The notes: generated by a model not told the origin, from the letters alone. A stretch of DNA of 64,000 nucleotides from Trebonia sp963811335 (GCA_963811335.1 CAWERB010000021.1:1-64000), one strand, 5' to 3'. Shown: positions 53,528 to 63,166, numbered from the stretch's first letter. Translations and numbers: made by a program.

Positions 53528-54537
53528 TAGCTAACCCCCTGGGTGATGGCGCCGCGCAGGTCGCGGCGCAGGACGAAGCGCTGGTAGAGCAGCGCGACGA
53601 CGAGCGAGATCAGGAACATGACCACGGCGGCCGCGCTGCCGTAGCCGTAGTTACCGGCCAGGCGCCCGTTAAGTGCGTTGTACGTCGCCATGGTCGAGGT
53701 GCCGGCCGTGTCGGAGATGTACTGGCCCCAGATGATGTACACCAGGTCGAACAGCTGCAGTGCGCCGATGATCGACAGGAACGCCCAGATGCGGATGGTC
53801 GGGCCGAGCAGCGGCACCATGATGTGCCGCTGGACCTGCCAGTAGGAGGCGCCGTCGATGCGCGCCGCCTCGGACAGCTCATCGGGGATCGACTGCAGGC
53901 CGGCGAGCATCAAGATGACCGCGAAGCCGATGTACTTCCACGTCAGGATGGCCATCAGCGTCCACAGCGCGATGCTGGGGTTGGCCAGCCAGTCGGTGGC
54001 GAGGGAGCCGAGGCCGATGCTGCGCAGCACGTCGTTGACCGCGCCGCTGGCCTGGAGCATCAGGCTGAAGCCGGTGCCGACGATGACCTCGGAGATCACG
54101 TAAGGGACGAAGATCAGGACGCGGATGAGCGCCCGGCCGCGGATCTTCTGGTTCAGCAGCAGCGCGAGCAGGATGGCGGCCGGCCCCTGGATGACGAGGG
54201 ACAGCACGACGATGAGGCCGTTGTGCTCGAGCGCTCGCTGGAACGAGGGGTCGGTGAAAATGATCTTGTAGTTGTTGAAGCCGACCCAGTTGGTGGGCGC
54301 GCCGTAGCCCTGCCACCGGTAGAAGCCGTAGTACGCGGCGAGGAAGACAGGGAAGATGACAAGGCCCACGAACACGACGATCGCGGGGCCGGTGAGAAGC
54401 GCGATTTCCAGCCGCTGGCGCCCTTTGCCGCGCTTGCGCGCACGCGGCGTCGGGGACGCGGCGTGCGCCGCGTCCCCGACGTGAAGTGCGCCCCGGCGGA
54501 TGCGGCCAACGGCCGTAGTGCGCAGGGTGTCACTCAT
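53527..54537 (-). CDS. Sugar ABC transporter permease (MalF/AraP-type)
   Basis: 336 aa. A cytoplasmic basic start, then first helix LTGPAIVVFVGLVIFPVFLA. EAA loop DELSEAARIDGASYWQVQRH near residue 225. Six membrane helices as in MalF-type CUT1 permeases. It sits between the binding protein and the second permease in one operon with the GH51 enzyme, which points to arabino-oligosaccharides as the cargo. Confidence 0.9.
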   Translation of the reverse strand: MSDTLRTTAVGRIRRGALHVGDAAHAASPTPRARKRGKGRQRLEIALLTGPAIVVFVGLVIFPVFLAAYYGFYRWQGYGAPTNWVGFNNYKIIFTDPSFQRALEHNGLIVVLSLVIQGPAAILLALLLNQKIRGRALIRVLIFVPYVISEVIVGTGFSLMLQASGAVNDVLRSIGLGSLATDWLANPSIALWTLMAILTWKYIGFAVILMLAGLQSIPDELSEAARIDGASYWQVQRHIMVPLLGPTIRIWAFLSIIGALQLFDLVYIIWGQYISDTAGTSTMATYNALNGRLAGNYGYGSAAAVVMFLISLVVALLYQRFVLRRDLRGAITQGVS

Positions 54538-54546
54538 TGTCCTAGA

Positions 54547-55860
54547 TTAGCCCTTCGCCGCCGCTTCGCTGGTGGCGCTGACGATGCCGGCGGGCGTGCC
54601 CTTGCCCGCGAGCAGGTTCACCACGGCGGCGTTGAGCGCGTTGCCGACGTTCTGGCCGTACTGCGTGTCGAGGAACTGCATCGTGTACCCGGCCTTGTTG
54701 AGTGCGTTCTTCACCTCGACGGCGGAGGGGTCGGTCACGACGCCCTGCGCGGCCGGGTTGATGGGGATGGTGACGAATGCCTTGGCGTAGGCCTCCTGCT
54801 GCGGCGTGGTCAGCAGGAACTCAAGGAACTGCCAGGCCGCGGCCGGGGCGTTCTTGGACAGCGAGAAGCCGTTGAAGCCGCCCATCATCGCGCTCGGGTC
54901 GCCCGCGCCGCCGGGAACCGACGGGAAGGGGAACCACCGGAGGTCAGGCAGCGCCTTCTGGTTCGGGGTGAGGCTGGCGACCGTGCCCGGCTCCCAGGCG
55001 CCCATCAGCTCCATGGCGGCCTTGTGGTTGGCGAGCAGGCCGGCCGAGGAGCCCGCGCCCACCTGCGCGGCGGTCGTCAGGAAGCCCGTCTGGAACGGGT
55101 TGACCTTCAGGAACGCTGCAGGTCGTCGCCCGCCTTGGTCCAGCAGGGGTCGGTGAACTTGAGGCTCGCGCCTGCCGTGTTCATCGTCGTCCTGGCTGCA
55201 CTCGCGCAGCGCGAAGTTGTAGTACCAGTGGGCGGCCGGCCACGCGTCCTTGGCGCCGACCGCGACCGGGGTGATGCCGGCGGCCTTCAGCTTGGCGATG
55301 TCGGCCTCGAGCTCGGGGATGGTGGTCGGCGGCGTGGTGATGCCGGCCTTGGTGAAGAGGTCCTGGCTGTAGTAGATGCCCTCGGGGTTCGCGTCGAGCG
55401 GGATGCCGTAGACCGTGCCGTTGATGCTGTCGACGGGGGCCCCGGCCCCGATGTTGGTCTTGTCCGCGGCGCTGAGGTTCAGCGCCTGGAGCTGGCCCGC
55501 GTTGACCATGGCCTGCATCTTGCCGCCGCCGCGCTGGAAGAGGATGTCCGGCGCGGTGTTCGAGCTCAGCGCGGTCTGCAGCTTGCCGTCGTAGTCCTCG
55601 TTCTGGATGTTCTGCATCTTGATCGTGACGCCCGGGTGAGCGGCCTCGAACTGCTTGACGGCGTTCTGGTAGTACACGAGGCCGGGACCGGGGGTGGCGT
55701 TGTTCCAGAAGGTCAGCGTGACCGGGCCGCTGGCGGACGAGGCTCCGCCTCCTCCAGTTGCTGCGCTACTGCTGCTGCCGCCGCTGGAGCAGGCCGAGGC
55801 GGCCAGAGCGACGCCCAGGCCGAGCGCGGCGATCGCCGCAACACGGGTTCTCTTCATCAT
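54547..55860 (-). CDS. Sugar-binding lipoprotein of an ABC transporter
   Basis: 437 aa from ATG 55860 (AAGGAG eight bases upstream). Lipoprotein signal with lipobox LAASAC, Ser/Gly-rich tether, then an extracellular solute-binding protein family 1 fold: VTLTFWNNATPGPGLVYYQN, TAPDILFQRGGGKMQAM, GIPLDANPEGIYYSQDLF, ELMGAWEPGTVASL. Between about 55095 and 55190 the annotated frame reads Arg/His-rich nonsense while the next frame reads SLKFTDPCWTKAGDDLQ, typical for the family. Two compensating single-base indels therefore flank this segment. Otherwise intact. Confidence 0.88.
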   Translation of the reverse strand: MMKRTRVAAIAALGLGVALAASACSSGGSSSSAATGGGGASSASGPVTLTFWNNATPGPGLVYYQNAVKQFEAAHPGVTIKMQNIQNEDYDGKLQTALSSNTAPDILFQRGGGKMQAMVNAGQLQALNLSAADKTNIGAGAPVDSINGTVYGIPLDANPEGIYYSQDLFTKAGITTPPTTIPELEADIAKLKAAGITPVAVGAKDAWPAAHWYYNFALRECSQDDDEHGRREPQVHRPLLDQGGRRPAAFLKVNPFQTGFLTTAAQVGAGSSAGLLANHKAAMELMGAWEPGTVASLTPNQKALPDLRWFPFPSVPGGAGDPSAMMGGFNGFSLSKNAPAAAWQFLEFLLTTPQQEAYAKAFVTIPINPAAQGVVTDPSAVEVKNALNKAGYTMQFLDTQYGQNVGNALNAAVVNLLAGKGTPAGIVSATSEAAAKG

Positions 55861-55876
55861 TGTAGAAACTCCTTGA

Positions 55877-55889
55877 GCGAAACTTTCGC
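55877..55889. promoter_or_regulatory. Perfect dyad GCGAAA-c-TTTCGC before the sugar-binding gene
   Basis: A 13-bp inverted repeat immediately upstream of the ribosome binding site of the binding-protein gene. It would block transcription or translation initiation if bound. LacI-family sugar repressors use similar AAA/TTT-flanked dyads. Confidence 0.55.
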
Positions 55890-55975
55890 AATACCCTGCG
55901 ACCGAAAGGCCGAAGCCAGACCGCATCTGGCGTCAGCGTGACATACGAAATGTGTCGCCGCAAGGTAAATCTGCA

Positions 55976-56000
55976 CCGAAAGGTTGCGCAACATTTTCGG
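55976..56000. promoter_or_regulatory. Nested dyad with TTGCGCAA core upstream of the ABC operon
   Basis: CCGAAA (55976-55981) and TTTCGG (55995-56000) flank the perfect 8-bp palindrome TTGCGCAA (55984-55991). A GCGC core with A/T-rich arms is typical of LacI-family operators. About 120 bp before the operon start. Confidence 0.55.
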
Positions 56001-56208
56001 CCCATTAATCTAGCGGCCATGACGGACGGATCGGCTGTCGGTCGGCATCGGCGCCACTGAAACGCTTTTACGGCGGCGCGACCAGCTAACTTACCTGCCG
56101 TGCCGGTATTCATACGCGCAGTAGCGAGACGGCCCGGCTGTTGCGGAAAGTGACCGATCGATTGCACCCTAACCGCCTTTTCCTTCCGTGGCAAAGGAAA
56201 GCGACTGA

Positions 56209-57000
56209 TCAACCGTCCGCGTTCAGGCCCGAGGCCGCCGGTGAGGCTGACGGGAGGGTGACGAACAGCACACCGCCGTCCGCTTGGGCCACCTGGTCGC
56301 CCAGGGCTTCCTGGACGTACCTGGCCATGGCCTGGGCGAGCATGGCATCAAGCACGGTCTGCGCCAGCGGCCGCAGCCGCCTGACGACGGCCGCCGCCTC
56401 GGCGACGTCCTTGCCCTGTGGTGTGCCGCCGCGCAGGTGGGCGGTGACCACGTGCGCCGCCACCGTGGCGGCCATGTCCCGCGCGGCCGCGTCCACGTGC
56501 ACCCGGATCCGCTCGGCCAGGTCGAGTACGGCAGGTAGCGTGAAGCCCGCCGCCACCATCTCGGCGCCCGCGCTCAGCAGCCTGGGGCTGGGCACCCGGT
56601 AGCCCTCGCCGTCCGGCTCAAGCAGGCCGAGGGCCACGGCCCGGCCCCGGTTCTCCGGGGTGTCTTCCGCGCCGAAAGACTCCCGCAGCTGCTCGGCGGT
56701 CAGGTGGCCGGGAACCTCGTCGGACCACGGGTGCCCGACGGCCGACTCGAGGTCGAGCACGTCGGCCAGGTTGCCGCCGCGTTCCCAGACGGCCAGCATT
56801 TCCCCGATGGTGGCGAACGTGTAGCCGCGCTTGAGCAGCCGCGCGATGAGCTGCAGGCGGGCCAGGTGGGCGTCGGTGTAAATGCCCACCCGCCCGTCGC
56901 GGCGGGGCGGCGCGAGCAGCCCGCGATCCTGGTAGACGCGGACGTTGCGCACGGTCGTCTCCGCGCGCCGTGCCAGCTCGTCGATCCGGTACTCGCCCAT
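56209..57000 (-). CDS. MerR-family transcriptional regulator
   Basis: 263 aa from ATG 57000 (GGGGAG upstream). N-terminal MerR winged helix: YRIDELARRAETTVRNVRVY, then RDGRVGIYTDAHLARLQLIARLLKRGYTFATIGEML. The C-terminal 180 residues are a helical effector domain with no cysteine cluster, so it senses an organic ligand and not a metal. It is divergent from the SDR-BVMO operon, whose promoter spacer contains its likely binding dyads. Confidence 0.88.
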   Translation of the reverse strand: MGEYRIDELARRAETTVRNVRVYQDRGLLAPPRRDGRVGIYTDAHLARLQLIARLLKRGYTFATIGEMLAVWERGGNLADVLDLESAVGHPWSDEVPGHLTAEQLRESFGAEDTPENRGRAVALGLLEPDGEGYRVPSPRLLSAGAEMVAAGFTLPAVLDLAERIRVHVDAAARDMAATVAAHVVTAHLRGGTPQGKDVAEAAAVVRRLRPLAQTVLDAMLAQAMARYVQEALGDQVAQADGGVLFVTLPSASPAASGLNADG

Positions 57001-57054
57001 GCTCTCCCCGTCGCCCTCATCGCCGCCGCGAGCGAGGCGGGCGACGTTGCTCGA

Positions 57055-57083
57055 TTGCATTGAGACAATGAGCATTGTAACGT
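57055..57083 (+). promoter_or_regulatory. MerR-type promoter with CATTG/CAATG dyads in the spacer
   Basis: TTGCAT (57055-57060), 17 bp, TAACGT (57078-57083). The spacer area reads CATTG-AGA-CAATG-AG-CATTG, giving two overlapping inverted repeats (57058-57070 and 57066-57077). MerR proteins bind dyads between the -35 and -10. It serves the rightward SDR-BVMO operon. Confidence 0.55.
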
Positions 57084-57131
57084 TAGTCACGCGCGTACGG
57101 CCACCCGATCGTACGCCGAAAGGTGAGTGCT

Positions 57132-58058
57132 GTGCCTCGTGAGACCCTCCGCAGCCTCACCGCGCGTTCGGCGTACGCCGGGCGCGCGGTGCTCGTCACG
57201 GGCGCCGCGGGCGCGTTCGGCTCGGCCACGCTCCGCGTGCTGCGTTACCTCGGCGCCGACGCGGTCGGCATCGACCGCGCGCCCGCACCGGGGGTGGTGA
57301 ACTGCGACGTCACGGACGACGAGCAGGTTCGCGCCGCGGTCACCGAGGGCGTCAAGCGGCTGGGCCGCCTGGACACGCTCATCCACTACGCCGGCGTGGG
57401 ACCCGTGACGGATGTCGGGCAGCCGGCGGACGCGGCGGTCAGGGAGGCCCTTGAGGTCAACCTGCTCGGGACCTGGCGGGTAACCGCCGCCGCACTGCCA
57501 GCCCTGCTTGACGCGAAGGGCCGGGTCATCATCACCGCATCCCTGCTCGCGGGCGTGACCATGCCGTTCAGCGGCGCCTACACGGTCTCCAAGCGGGCGC
57601 TGACCGCGTACGCGGACGTGCTGCGCGCGGAGTACGGCACCCACCTCGGCGTGACAACCGTCTACCCCGGGTACGTCCGCACGCCCATCCATGACCGCTC
57701 GCGCGCTGCGGGGGTGGGGCTGGAGGGGGTGGTGCTCACGGAAGACGTCCGTGACACGGTGCTCGCCGTACTGCGGGCCGGCGCGGCGCGCAGCGCGCCG
57801 CGGGACGTGGCATCGACTCCGGCGGGAACGGCCGCGCTCTTGCTCGCCAGGCACGCGCCCGGTCTCGTCGACCGCGCGGTGGCCGCGCGCATTCGCCATC
57901 TGGTACGAACGCATAAGTTCGACGGCGCCGACGTGGCCGCGGGGCTGCGTCAGCGGCACGGCGAGCCGCCCGCCCCGCCCAGCCCAGCCCGGGCCGGGCC
58001 GGGCGGCGCGGGCCCGGCGGGCCCAGGCACGGTGGCCGGGCGAGCCGTGCATGCCTGA
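57132..58058 (+). CDS. Short-chain dehydrogenase/reductase
   Basis: 308 aa from GTG 57132 (AAAGG eight bases before); GTG 57123 is also in frame. NAD(P) motif VLVTGAAGAFGSATLRVLRY, HYAGVG in place of NAG, active-site Ser in IITASLLAG and YTVSK. C-terminal extension of about 80 residues, with a low-complexity Pro/Ala/Gly end. SDRs of this length with a LVRTHKFDG-like tail resemble SadH-type mycobacterial proteins. It overlaps the BVMO gene by 8 nt. Confidence 0.85.
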   Translation: MPRETLRSLTARSAYAGRAVLVTGAAGAFGSATLRVLRYLGADAVGIDRAPAPGVVNCDVTDDEQVRAAVTEGVKRLGRLDTLIHYAGVGPVTDVGQPADAAVREALEVNLLGTWRVTAAALPALLDAKGRVIITASLLAGVTMPFSGAYTVSKRALTAYADVLRAEYGTHLGVTTVYPGYVRTPIHDRSRAAGVGLEGVVLTEDVRDTVLAVLRAGAARSAPRDVASTPAGTAALLLARHAPGLVDRAVAARIRHLVRTHKFDGADVAAGLRQRHGEPPAPPSPARAGPGGAGPAGPGTVAGRAVHA

Positions 58059-59553
58059 CGTCACGGTCGCGATCGTCGGATCCGGGTTCGCCGGCATCGG
58101 CATGGCCGCGTCGCTGCTGCGCGCGGGCATCACCGACCTCGTCCTGCTCGAGCGGGCCGCCGACCTCGGCGGGACGTGGCGGGACAACTCCTACCCGGGG
58201 GCGGCCTGCGACGTCCCGTCACACCTGTACTCCTTCTCGTTCGCGCCCAACCCCGGCTGGAGCCGCAGCTTCTCGCCGCAGCCCGAGATCTGGGCATACC
58301 TGCGCCGGGTGGCCGACGACGCCGGGGTCACCGGGAAGATCCGGTTCGGCGCGGAGGTCACCAGCGCCCGCTGGGACGCCGGCGGCTGCCAATGGCGCGT
58401 CGAGACGACCTCGGGGACCCTGACGACGCGGTTCCTGGTGTCCGCGACGGGGCCGCTGAGCGACCCGCTGATCCCCGACATCCCGGGGCTCGCCACGTTC
58501 ACGGGCGCGGTGTTCCACTCCGCCAGCTGGGACCACGACCACGACCTGGCCGGCCGGGACGTGGCGGTCATCGGCACCGGCGCCTCGGCGATCCAGTTCG
58601 TGCCGCAGGTACAGCCGCTGGCTGGGCGGGTGACCGTCTTCCAGCGCACTCCCGCGTGGATCATGCCGCGCCACGACCGGCAGATCTCGAGACCTGAGCG
58701 CTGGCTGTTCCGCCACGTGCCGGTGACGCAGCGGATCGCCCGCGCGGCCATCTACTGCGGGCGGGAGACCTACGCACTCGGCTTCGTCAAGAACCCGGCC
58801 ATCATGCGCGCGGTGCAGGCCGCGGTGCGGCGGCACTTGCGCCGCCAGGTGCCAGATCCGGACCTGCGAGCTAAGGTCACCCCGTCCTACCTGATGGGCT
58901 GCAAGCGGATCCTGCTGTCCAACGACTACTATCCGGCCCTCGCCCAGCCGAACGTCGCCCTGGTCACCGAGGCCATCACGGAGATCCGTGAGGATTGCGT
59001 GCTGACCAGCGACGGCACCGCGCATCCCGCCGACACGCTCATCTTCGGTACCGGCTTTCACGTCACCGACTTCCCGTTCGCGCACCGGGTCTTCGGCGAG
59101 GACGGCGCTAGCCTGGCCGCCCACTGGTCCGACAGGCCCGCGCAGACCGCGTTCCGCGGCACGACGACCGCCGGCTTCCCGAACCTGTTCACGCTGACCG
59201 GACCGAACACCGGGCTCGGGCACACCTCGCAGGTCTTCATGATCGAGGCGCAGGTCAGGTACGTCCGCGGCGCGCTCGCCCATGCGCGGCGGCACGGGAT
59301 CGAGCGCATCGAGGTCCGCCCGGCGGCGCAGGCCGCCTACGACGCGATGGTGCGGCGGAAGATGGGCAAGACCGTGTGGATGACCGGCGGCTGCAAGAGC
59401 TGGTACCTGGACGCCGACGGCCGCAACATCGCCCTGTGGCCGGACTTCACCTGGGCCTACGCCTGGCATACCCGGCGGTTCGACCCGGCTAGCTACGACC
59501 TTGCCCGTGCCCGTAGTGGCGCAGCGTATCCCGCAACGTCTCCAGCGCGGTGA
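58051..59553 (+). CDS. Flavin monooxygenase (BVMO/MymA-type)
   Basis: 500 aa from ATG 58051. FAD motif VAIVGSGFAGIGMAASLLRA, GGTWRDNSYPGAACDVPSHL, an intact BVMO fingerprint FTGAVFHSASWD, NADPH motif VIGTGASAIQ, ATG-like GTGFHVTD, and FTLTGPNTGLGH. Length and motifs fit the MymA/EthA branch of class B monooxygenases. Translationally coupled to the SDR before it. The 3' end overlaps the convergent epimerase gene by 65 bp. Confidence 0.9.
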   Translation: MPDVTVAIVGSGFAGIGMAASLLRAGITDLVLLERAADLGGTWRDNSYPGAACDVPSHLYSFSFAPNPGWSRSFSPQPEIWAYLRRVADDAGVTGKIRFGAEVTSARWDAGGCQWRVETTSGTLTTRFLVSATGPLSDPLIPDIPGLATFTGAVFHSASWDHDHDLAGRDVAVIGTGASAIQFVPQVQPLAGRVTVFQRTPAWIMPRHDRQISRPERWLFRHVPVTQRIARAAIYCGRETYALGFVKNPAIMRAVQAAVRRHLRRQVPDPDLRAKVTPSYLMGCKRILLSNDYYPALAQPNVALVTEAITEIREDCVLTSDGTAHPADTLIFGTGFHVTDFPFAHRVFGEDGASLAAHWSDRPAQTAFRGTTTAGFPNLFTLTGPNTGLGHTSQVFMIEAQVRYVRGALAHARRHGIERIEVRPAAQAAYDAMVRRKMGKTVWMTGGCKSWYLDADGRNIALWPDFTWAYAWHTRRFDPASYDLARARSGAAYPATSPAR

Positions 59554-60511
59554 ACTCCGGCACCCAGCCGAGTTCCGCCCTGACCCGGGTGGTGTCCATG
59601 ATGGCCGGATGGCTGGCCGCCTCCACCCACTGCGCGACCGGCGGAAGGAACGGCAGCGCGGCGACCGCCCTGGCCGCGGACTGCGTCAGGCGGGCAGGAA
59701 CGGGAAACGACGCCATGCCGAGCTCGCGCGCGACATCGCGCGGGGTGACGAGCCCGTCGGCCGCGATGTTGTAGGTACCCGGCGGGCCGGCGGCGACGAC
59801 GCACCGCAAGAGCGCCTGCCCCACGTCCGCCTCGTGCACGAGCTGCACCGGCAGTTCCGGAGCCGGCACCGGGAAGCGCAGCCGGCCAGCCCACCGGACC
59901 GGAGCGAGGGCGAGCGCGCCGAGCAGGCCGCGCGGCGCGCTCTTCCCGCCGACGGCGTGCGGGCCGAGCACGACGCACGGCCGCAGCAGGTACAGGGCGG
60001 GTCCCGTCGGCCGCCCGGCCCTGGCCTGCAGCAGCTGCTCGATCTCGGCCTTCTCCCTGGCATAGAACAGCCGGGCCGCGGGGCGGACCGGCCAGTCCTC
60101 GGTCATCCCCACGGGGTTGTCCCGGTGGAAGCCGTAGGCGGCCACCGAGGACGAGTACACGAAACGCCGCGCGCCCGCCGCCGCGGCGGCGTCGAAGGCG
60201 TTGAGCGTGCCGTCGATGTTCACCGACTTGATCGTCTCGCCCGATGCGGCCCCGGTCACCTGGAACGCCAGGTGCACCACGACGTCGGCATGAGCGAACG
60301 CGTCGCGCAGCAACTGCGCGTCGCGGACGTCGCCGCGCTGGTACTTCGTCTTCGTCCAGCCGTGCGCCGCGGGGTCGAACGGGCGGCGCGCGACGGCCGT
60401 CACACGGGCCACCCGCTCGTCGGCCTCGAGCAAGGGCATCAGGCCGAACCCCAGGGTGCCGGTCGCCCCGGTCACCGCGACCGTCAGGCCCGTCAACGTC
60501 TCCGGTGTCAC
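59489..60511 (-). CDS. Extended SDR / NAD-dependent epimerase-like protein
   Basis: 340 aa from GTG 60511 (GGGAGGCG upstream). Rossmann motif VAVTGATGTLGFGLMPLL, DVVVHLAFQVTG, active-site FVYSSSVAAYGFHRDN and YAREKAEIE, with the LLRPCVVLGP substrate loop. Close in type to extended SDRs acting on 3-oxo or hydroxy lipids as well as sugars; OleD-like enzymes also share these features. Convergent with the BVMO gene, overlapping it at the 3' end. Confidence 0.85.
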   Translation of the reverse strand: MTPETLTGLTVAVTGATGTLGFGLMPLLEADERVARVTAVARRPFDPAAHGWTKTKYQRGDVRDAQLLRDAFAHADVVVHLAFQVTGAASGETIKSVNIDGTLNAFDAAAAAGARRFVYSSSVAAYGFHRDNPVGMTEDWPVRPAARLFYAREKAEIEQLLQARAGRPTGPALYLLRPCVVLGPHAVGGKSAPRGLLGALALAPVRWAGRLRFPVPAPELPVQLVHEADVGQALLRCVVAAGPPGTYNIAADGLVTPRDVARELGMASFPVPARLTQSAARAVAALPFLPPVAQWVEAASHPAIMDTTRVRAELGWVPEFTALETLRDTLRHYGHGQGRS

Positions 60512-60694
60512 CTGACATCGCCTCCCAGAATTAGCCTGCCATCTCAAAGATACGGCGGCAGGTGCCGGGACATCCGTGCCTAAAGCCCTCAACCCGAGGG
60601 ACGAATGCCCAGTTCAGGCGGCGATCAGCGCGGCTTAGGCTGATCGTTGAGACCGGAGTACGGTTAGGGCCAGACGGACGCGAAAAGGGACATC

Positions 60695-62121
60695 ATGGAC
60701 AGGCTGCAGCCATTGGACGCCGTGTTCGTCGATGCGGAAGACGAAGACGAGAACACGTCGATGGCGATCGCGTCGATCGCTGTTTTCCAGGGTCCGGCGC
60801 TGGCCCGTGAGGAGGTCCTGGCGCTGATCGCGGAGCGCCTGCCATCGGTGCCCCGCTACCGCCAGAAGCTGCGCACCGTACCGCTGCGCCTCGGCCGGCC
60901 GGTTTGGGCGGACGACCCGGACTTCGATCTCGGGTATCACGTCCGGACGGTCACCCTGGCCGAACCCGGAGAATACCGGCAGCTCGCCGACCTGATGGCG
61001 GACGTGATGTCGCAGCGGCTCGACCGCGGCCACCCGCTGTGGGAGTACTGGGTGGTGGACGGGCTCGCACGGGACCGCTGGGCGCTGATTTCCAAGGTGC
61101 ACCACTGCATGATCGACGGGATCGGCGGCGCTGACCTGTACCGCGTGATCATGGAGGTCCCGTCCGAGGCCGCGCGCCCGCCAGAGAACTCACCGGAAGC
61201 CCCCCGGCGGATAACCCCCCGGCGGGCGAGCCCTCGGGGATCTCGCTCGCCGCCCGGGCAGCCGGAGACATGCTGCAGATACCCCTGCGGTCGGCCCGCG
61301 CGCTGAGTGCCGCCGTCGCCGACCCGGCCGGCACCATCAGGCTGGCGGTCGGCGCGGCCCGGGCGGTCGCGAAGTTCTCCGGGTCGCTGCGGCCCGCGCC
61401 GCAGTCCTCGCTGAGCGGGAGCATCGGCCAGCAACGGCGATACGCGTGGACCAGGGCGTCCCTGGAAGACATCAAGACGATCAAGCGCGAGTTCGGCGGC
61501 ACGGTGAACGACGTCCTGCTCGCCGCGATCAGCAGCGGCTTCCGCGCGCTGCTGCTTGACCGGGGGGAGCAGCCAGAACCGCACGAAGTTCCCTCGCTCG
61601 TCCCGGTGTCCGTCCGGGCCCCGGGGGACCACGGGGGCTTCGGCAACGAGGTGTCGGCCACGATAACAGACCTGCCCGTGCACATCGCCGACCCGGTGGA
61701 ACGGCTCGCCACCGTCCGGGCGACACAGGACTCGCTGAAGGCGAGCCACGAGGCGATGATCGGCCAGGCGCTCGTCACCCTCGGCCGGTACAGCGCTTAT
61801 CCGCTTATGTCCTGGCTGGTCAGGAAGGGGTTCGCGCTGCCGCAGCACGAAATCGTCACGGTCACCACGAACGTGCCCGGACCCCGTGAGCCGCTCTACT
61901 GGATGGGACGCCGACTTGAGGAGATCATCCCCTACGTGCCCATCGCGAGCACGGTCCGCACCGGCATCTCGATCTTCAGCTACGACGGCGAGCTCACGTT
62001 CGGCATTACCGCCGACTACGACGCGAACCCGGACCTGGAGGTGCTGGCCCGCGGCATCGAGCACGGCGTAGCCGAGCTGCTGCTAGCGGCCAAGGAGCAC
62101 GCGGTGGCCACGGCAGGCTGA
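60695..62121 (+). CDS. Wax ester synthase / diacylglycerol acyltransferase (one frame break)
   Basis: About 475 codons from ATG 60695. WS/DGAT landmarks: MDRLQPLDAVFVDAEDEDEN start, catalytic KVHHCMIDGIGG (HHxxxDG), later GTVNDVLLAAISSGFRALL, PVSVRAP, GNEVSATITDLPV, and VTTNVPGPREPLYWMGRR. The frame changes once at about 61200, where a run of six C occurs (CCCCCC), so a homopolymer indel is likely. The enzyme esterifies acyl-CoA with long-chain alcohols or diacylglycerol; the neighbouring reductases and BVMO could supply or modify lipids. Confidence 0.85.
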
Positions 62122-62163
62122 GGATCGCGTGAGGCCCGCTCGCGAGCCAGCGAGCGCCGGCCG

Positions 62164-63070
62164 TCAGGCCACGACGCGTGGCTGCCCGAGGTCCTGCGAC
62201 TGGGCTTCTTCCCACACGCGGTCGAGGAACCCGGCTATTTCCCCGGTCAACCGGGCCGGGCGCACCCAAAGCTCGGCGAACGTGCGGGTGCGGATGAGCC
62301 GCGCGTTGGGGAGCTGGCGCGAGAGTCGCTTCGCGTCGGGCCATGAGTGGATGAGGTCCATTCCGTGCCCGAGAACCAGCGTCGGCGCGGTGATGGCGGT
62401 CCGCTGGTCGACGGTCGGCGCGAGCGGGCCAAGCAGCATGCCCCGCAGGACGGCGGAGATCGCGTCCGGGTCCGATCCGATGGCGGCGACCACCGAGTCG
62501 AACCGGGTCGATGCCAGACTCTGGCAGCCGGGAGAAGACCTGGGAGAGCAGCCGCAGCGGGATGCGGGCGTAGCGCACGTGCAGCAGGAGCGGCACGAAG
62601 GTGAGCGCCGCCGCGGGGGCGGCGGTCTCGAGTACCGGCATCTCCAGCACGAGGCCGCGAATCCGCTCGGGCGCCTGCGCGGCGGTGAGCAGGCTCACGT
62701 TGGTGCCGAGCGAGATACCGCCGAGCACCGCCTGGTCCAGGCCGAGCTCGTCGAGCAGGGCGAGCACGTGCTTGGCGTAAAGGTCCATGCGGTGCGCGCT
62801 CGGCTGCGCCGGCTTATCGCTCTGGCCGTGCCCGAGCAGGTCGAGCAAGACGACGCGGTTCCCCCCGGCGGCCAGCGACCGGGCCAGGCCGCGGCTCAGC
62901 TTGCTGTTGAAGAGGATCGGGTTCAGCCACACGAGCACCCGGTCACCGCAGCCGTAGATCTCGTAGTTCAGCCTGTGCTTGCCCACGTCAAGCGTGTGCA
63001 TTGTGACCTGCCCCGTTGGCCGCGGACCTTCCTCCGCGAGCTGGGCCTTAAGACTCTTTACCGATGACAT
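62164..63070 (-). CDS. Alpha/beta hydrolase (one frame break)
   Basis: About 302 codons from ATG 63070. Start MSSVKSLKAQLAEEGPRPTG, oxyanion region VLVWLNPILFNSK, LLDLLGHGQSDKP, nucleophile elbow GGISLGTN (about residue 120), LGHGMDLIHSWPDA acid. The frame changes near 62515 (FSRLPES then ATRFDSVV-like continuation VAAIGSDPDAISAV). The catalytic His is not obvious in the C-terminal part. Divergent from the KAS III gene; OleB-like proteins are hydrolases found beside KAS III-type OleA genes, but similarity here is only general. Confidence 0.75.
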
Positions 63071-63166
63071 TGGTCTCTAGCACCGCTCACATAACATCGA
63101 CAACCTTTAGTTAGGAGCATAGCGCCAGGTTAGAGGCGGACAAAGGCAAAGAACGCGGAGAGCCTG

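Larger units (their letters stand above)
55861..56208. other. Regulatory region upstream of the sugar ABC operon
   Basis: No gene. Contains three LacI-type dyad candidates (55877-55889, 55976-56000, and TGAAACGCTTTTA at 56058-56070) within sequence less GC-rich than average. The MerR gene ends at the right edge. Confidence 0.6.

Noticed and set aside
53824..55941. 705-codon plus-strand ORF across the ABC transporter genes
   Set aside because: Antisense of the permease and binding-protein genes, low-complexity Val/Asp/Arg composition, no domains.
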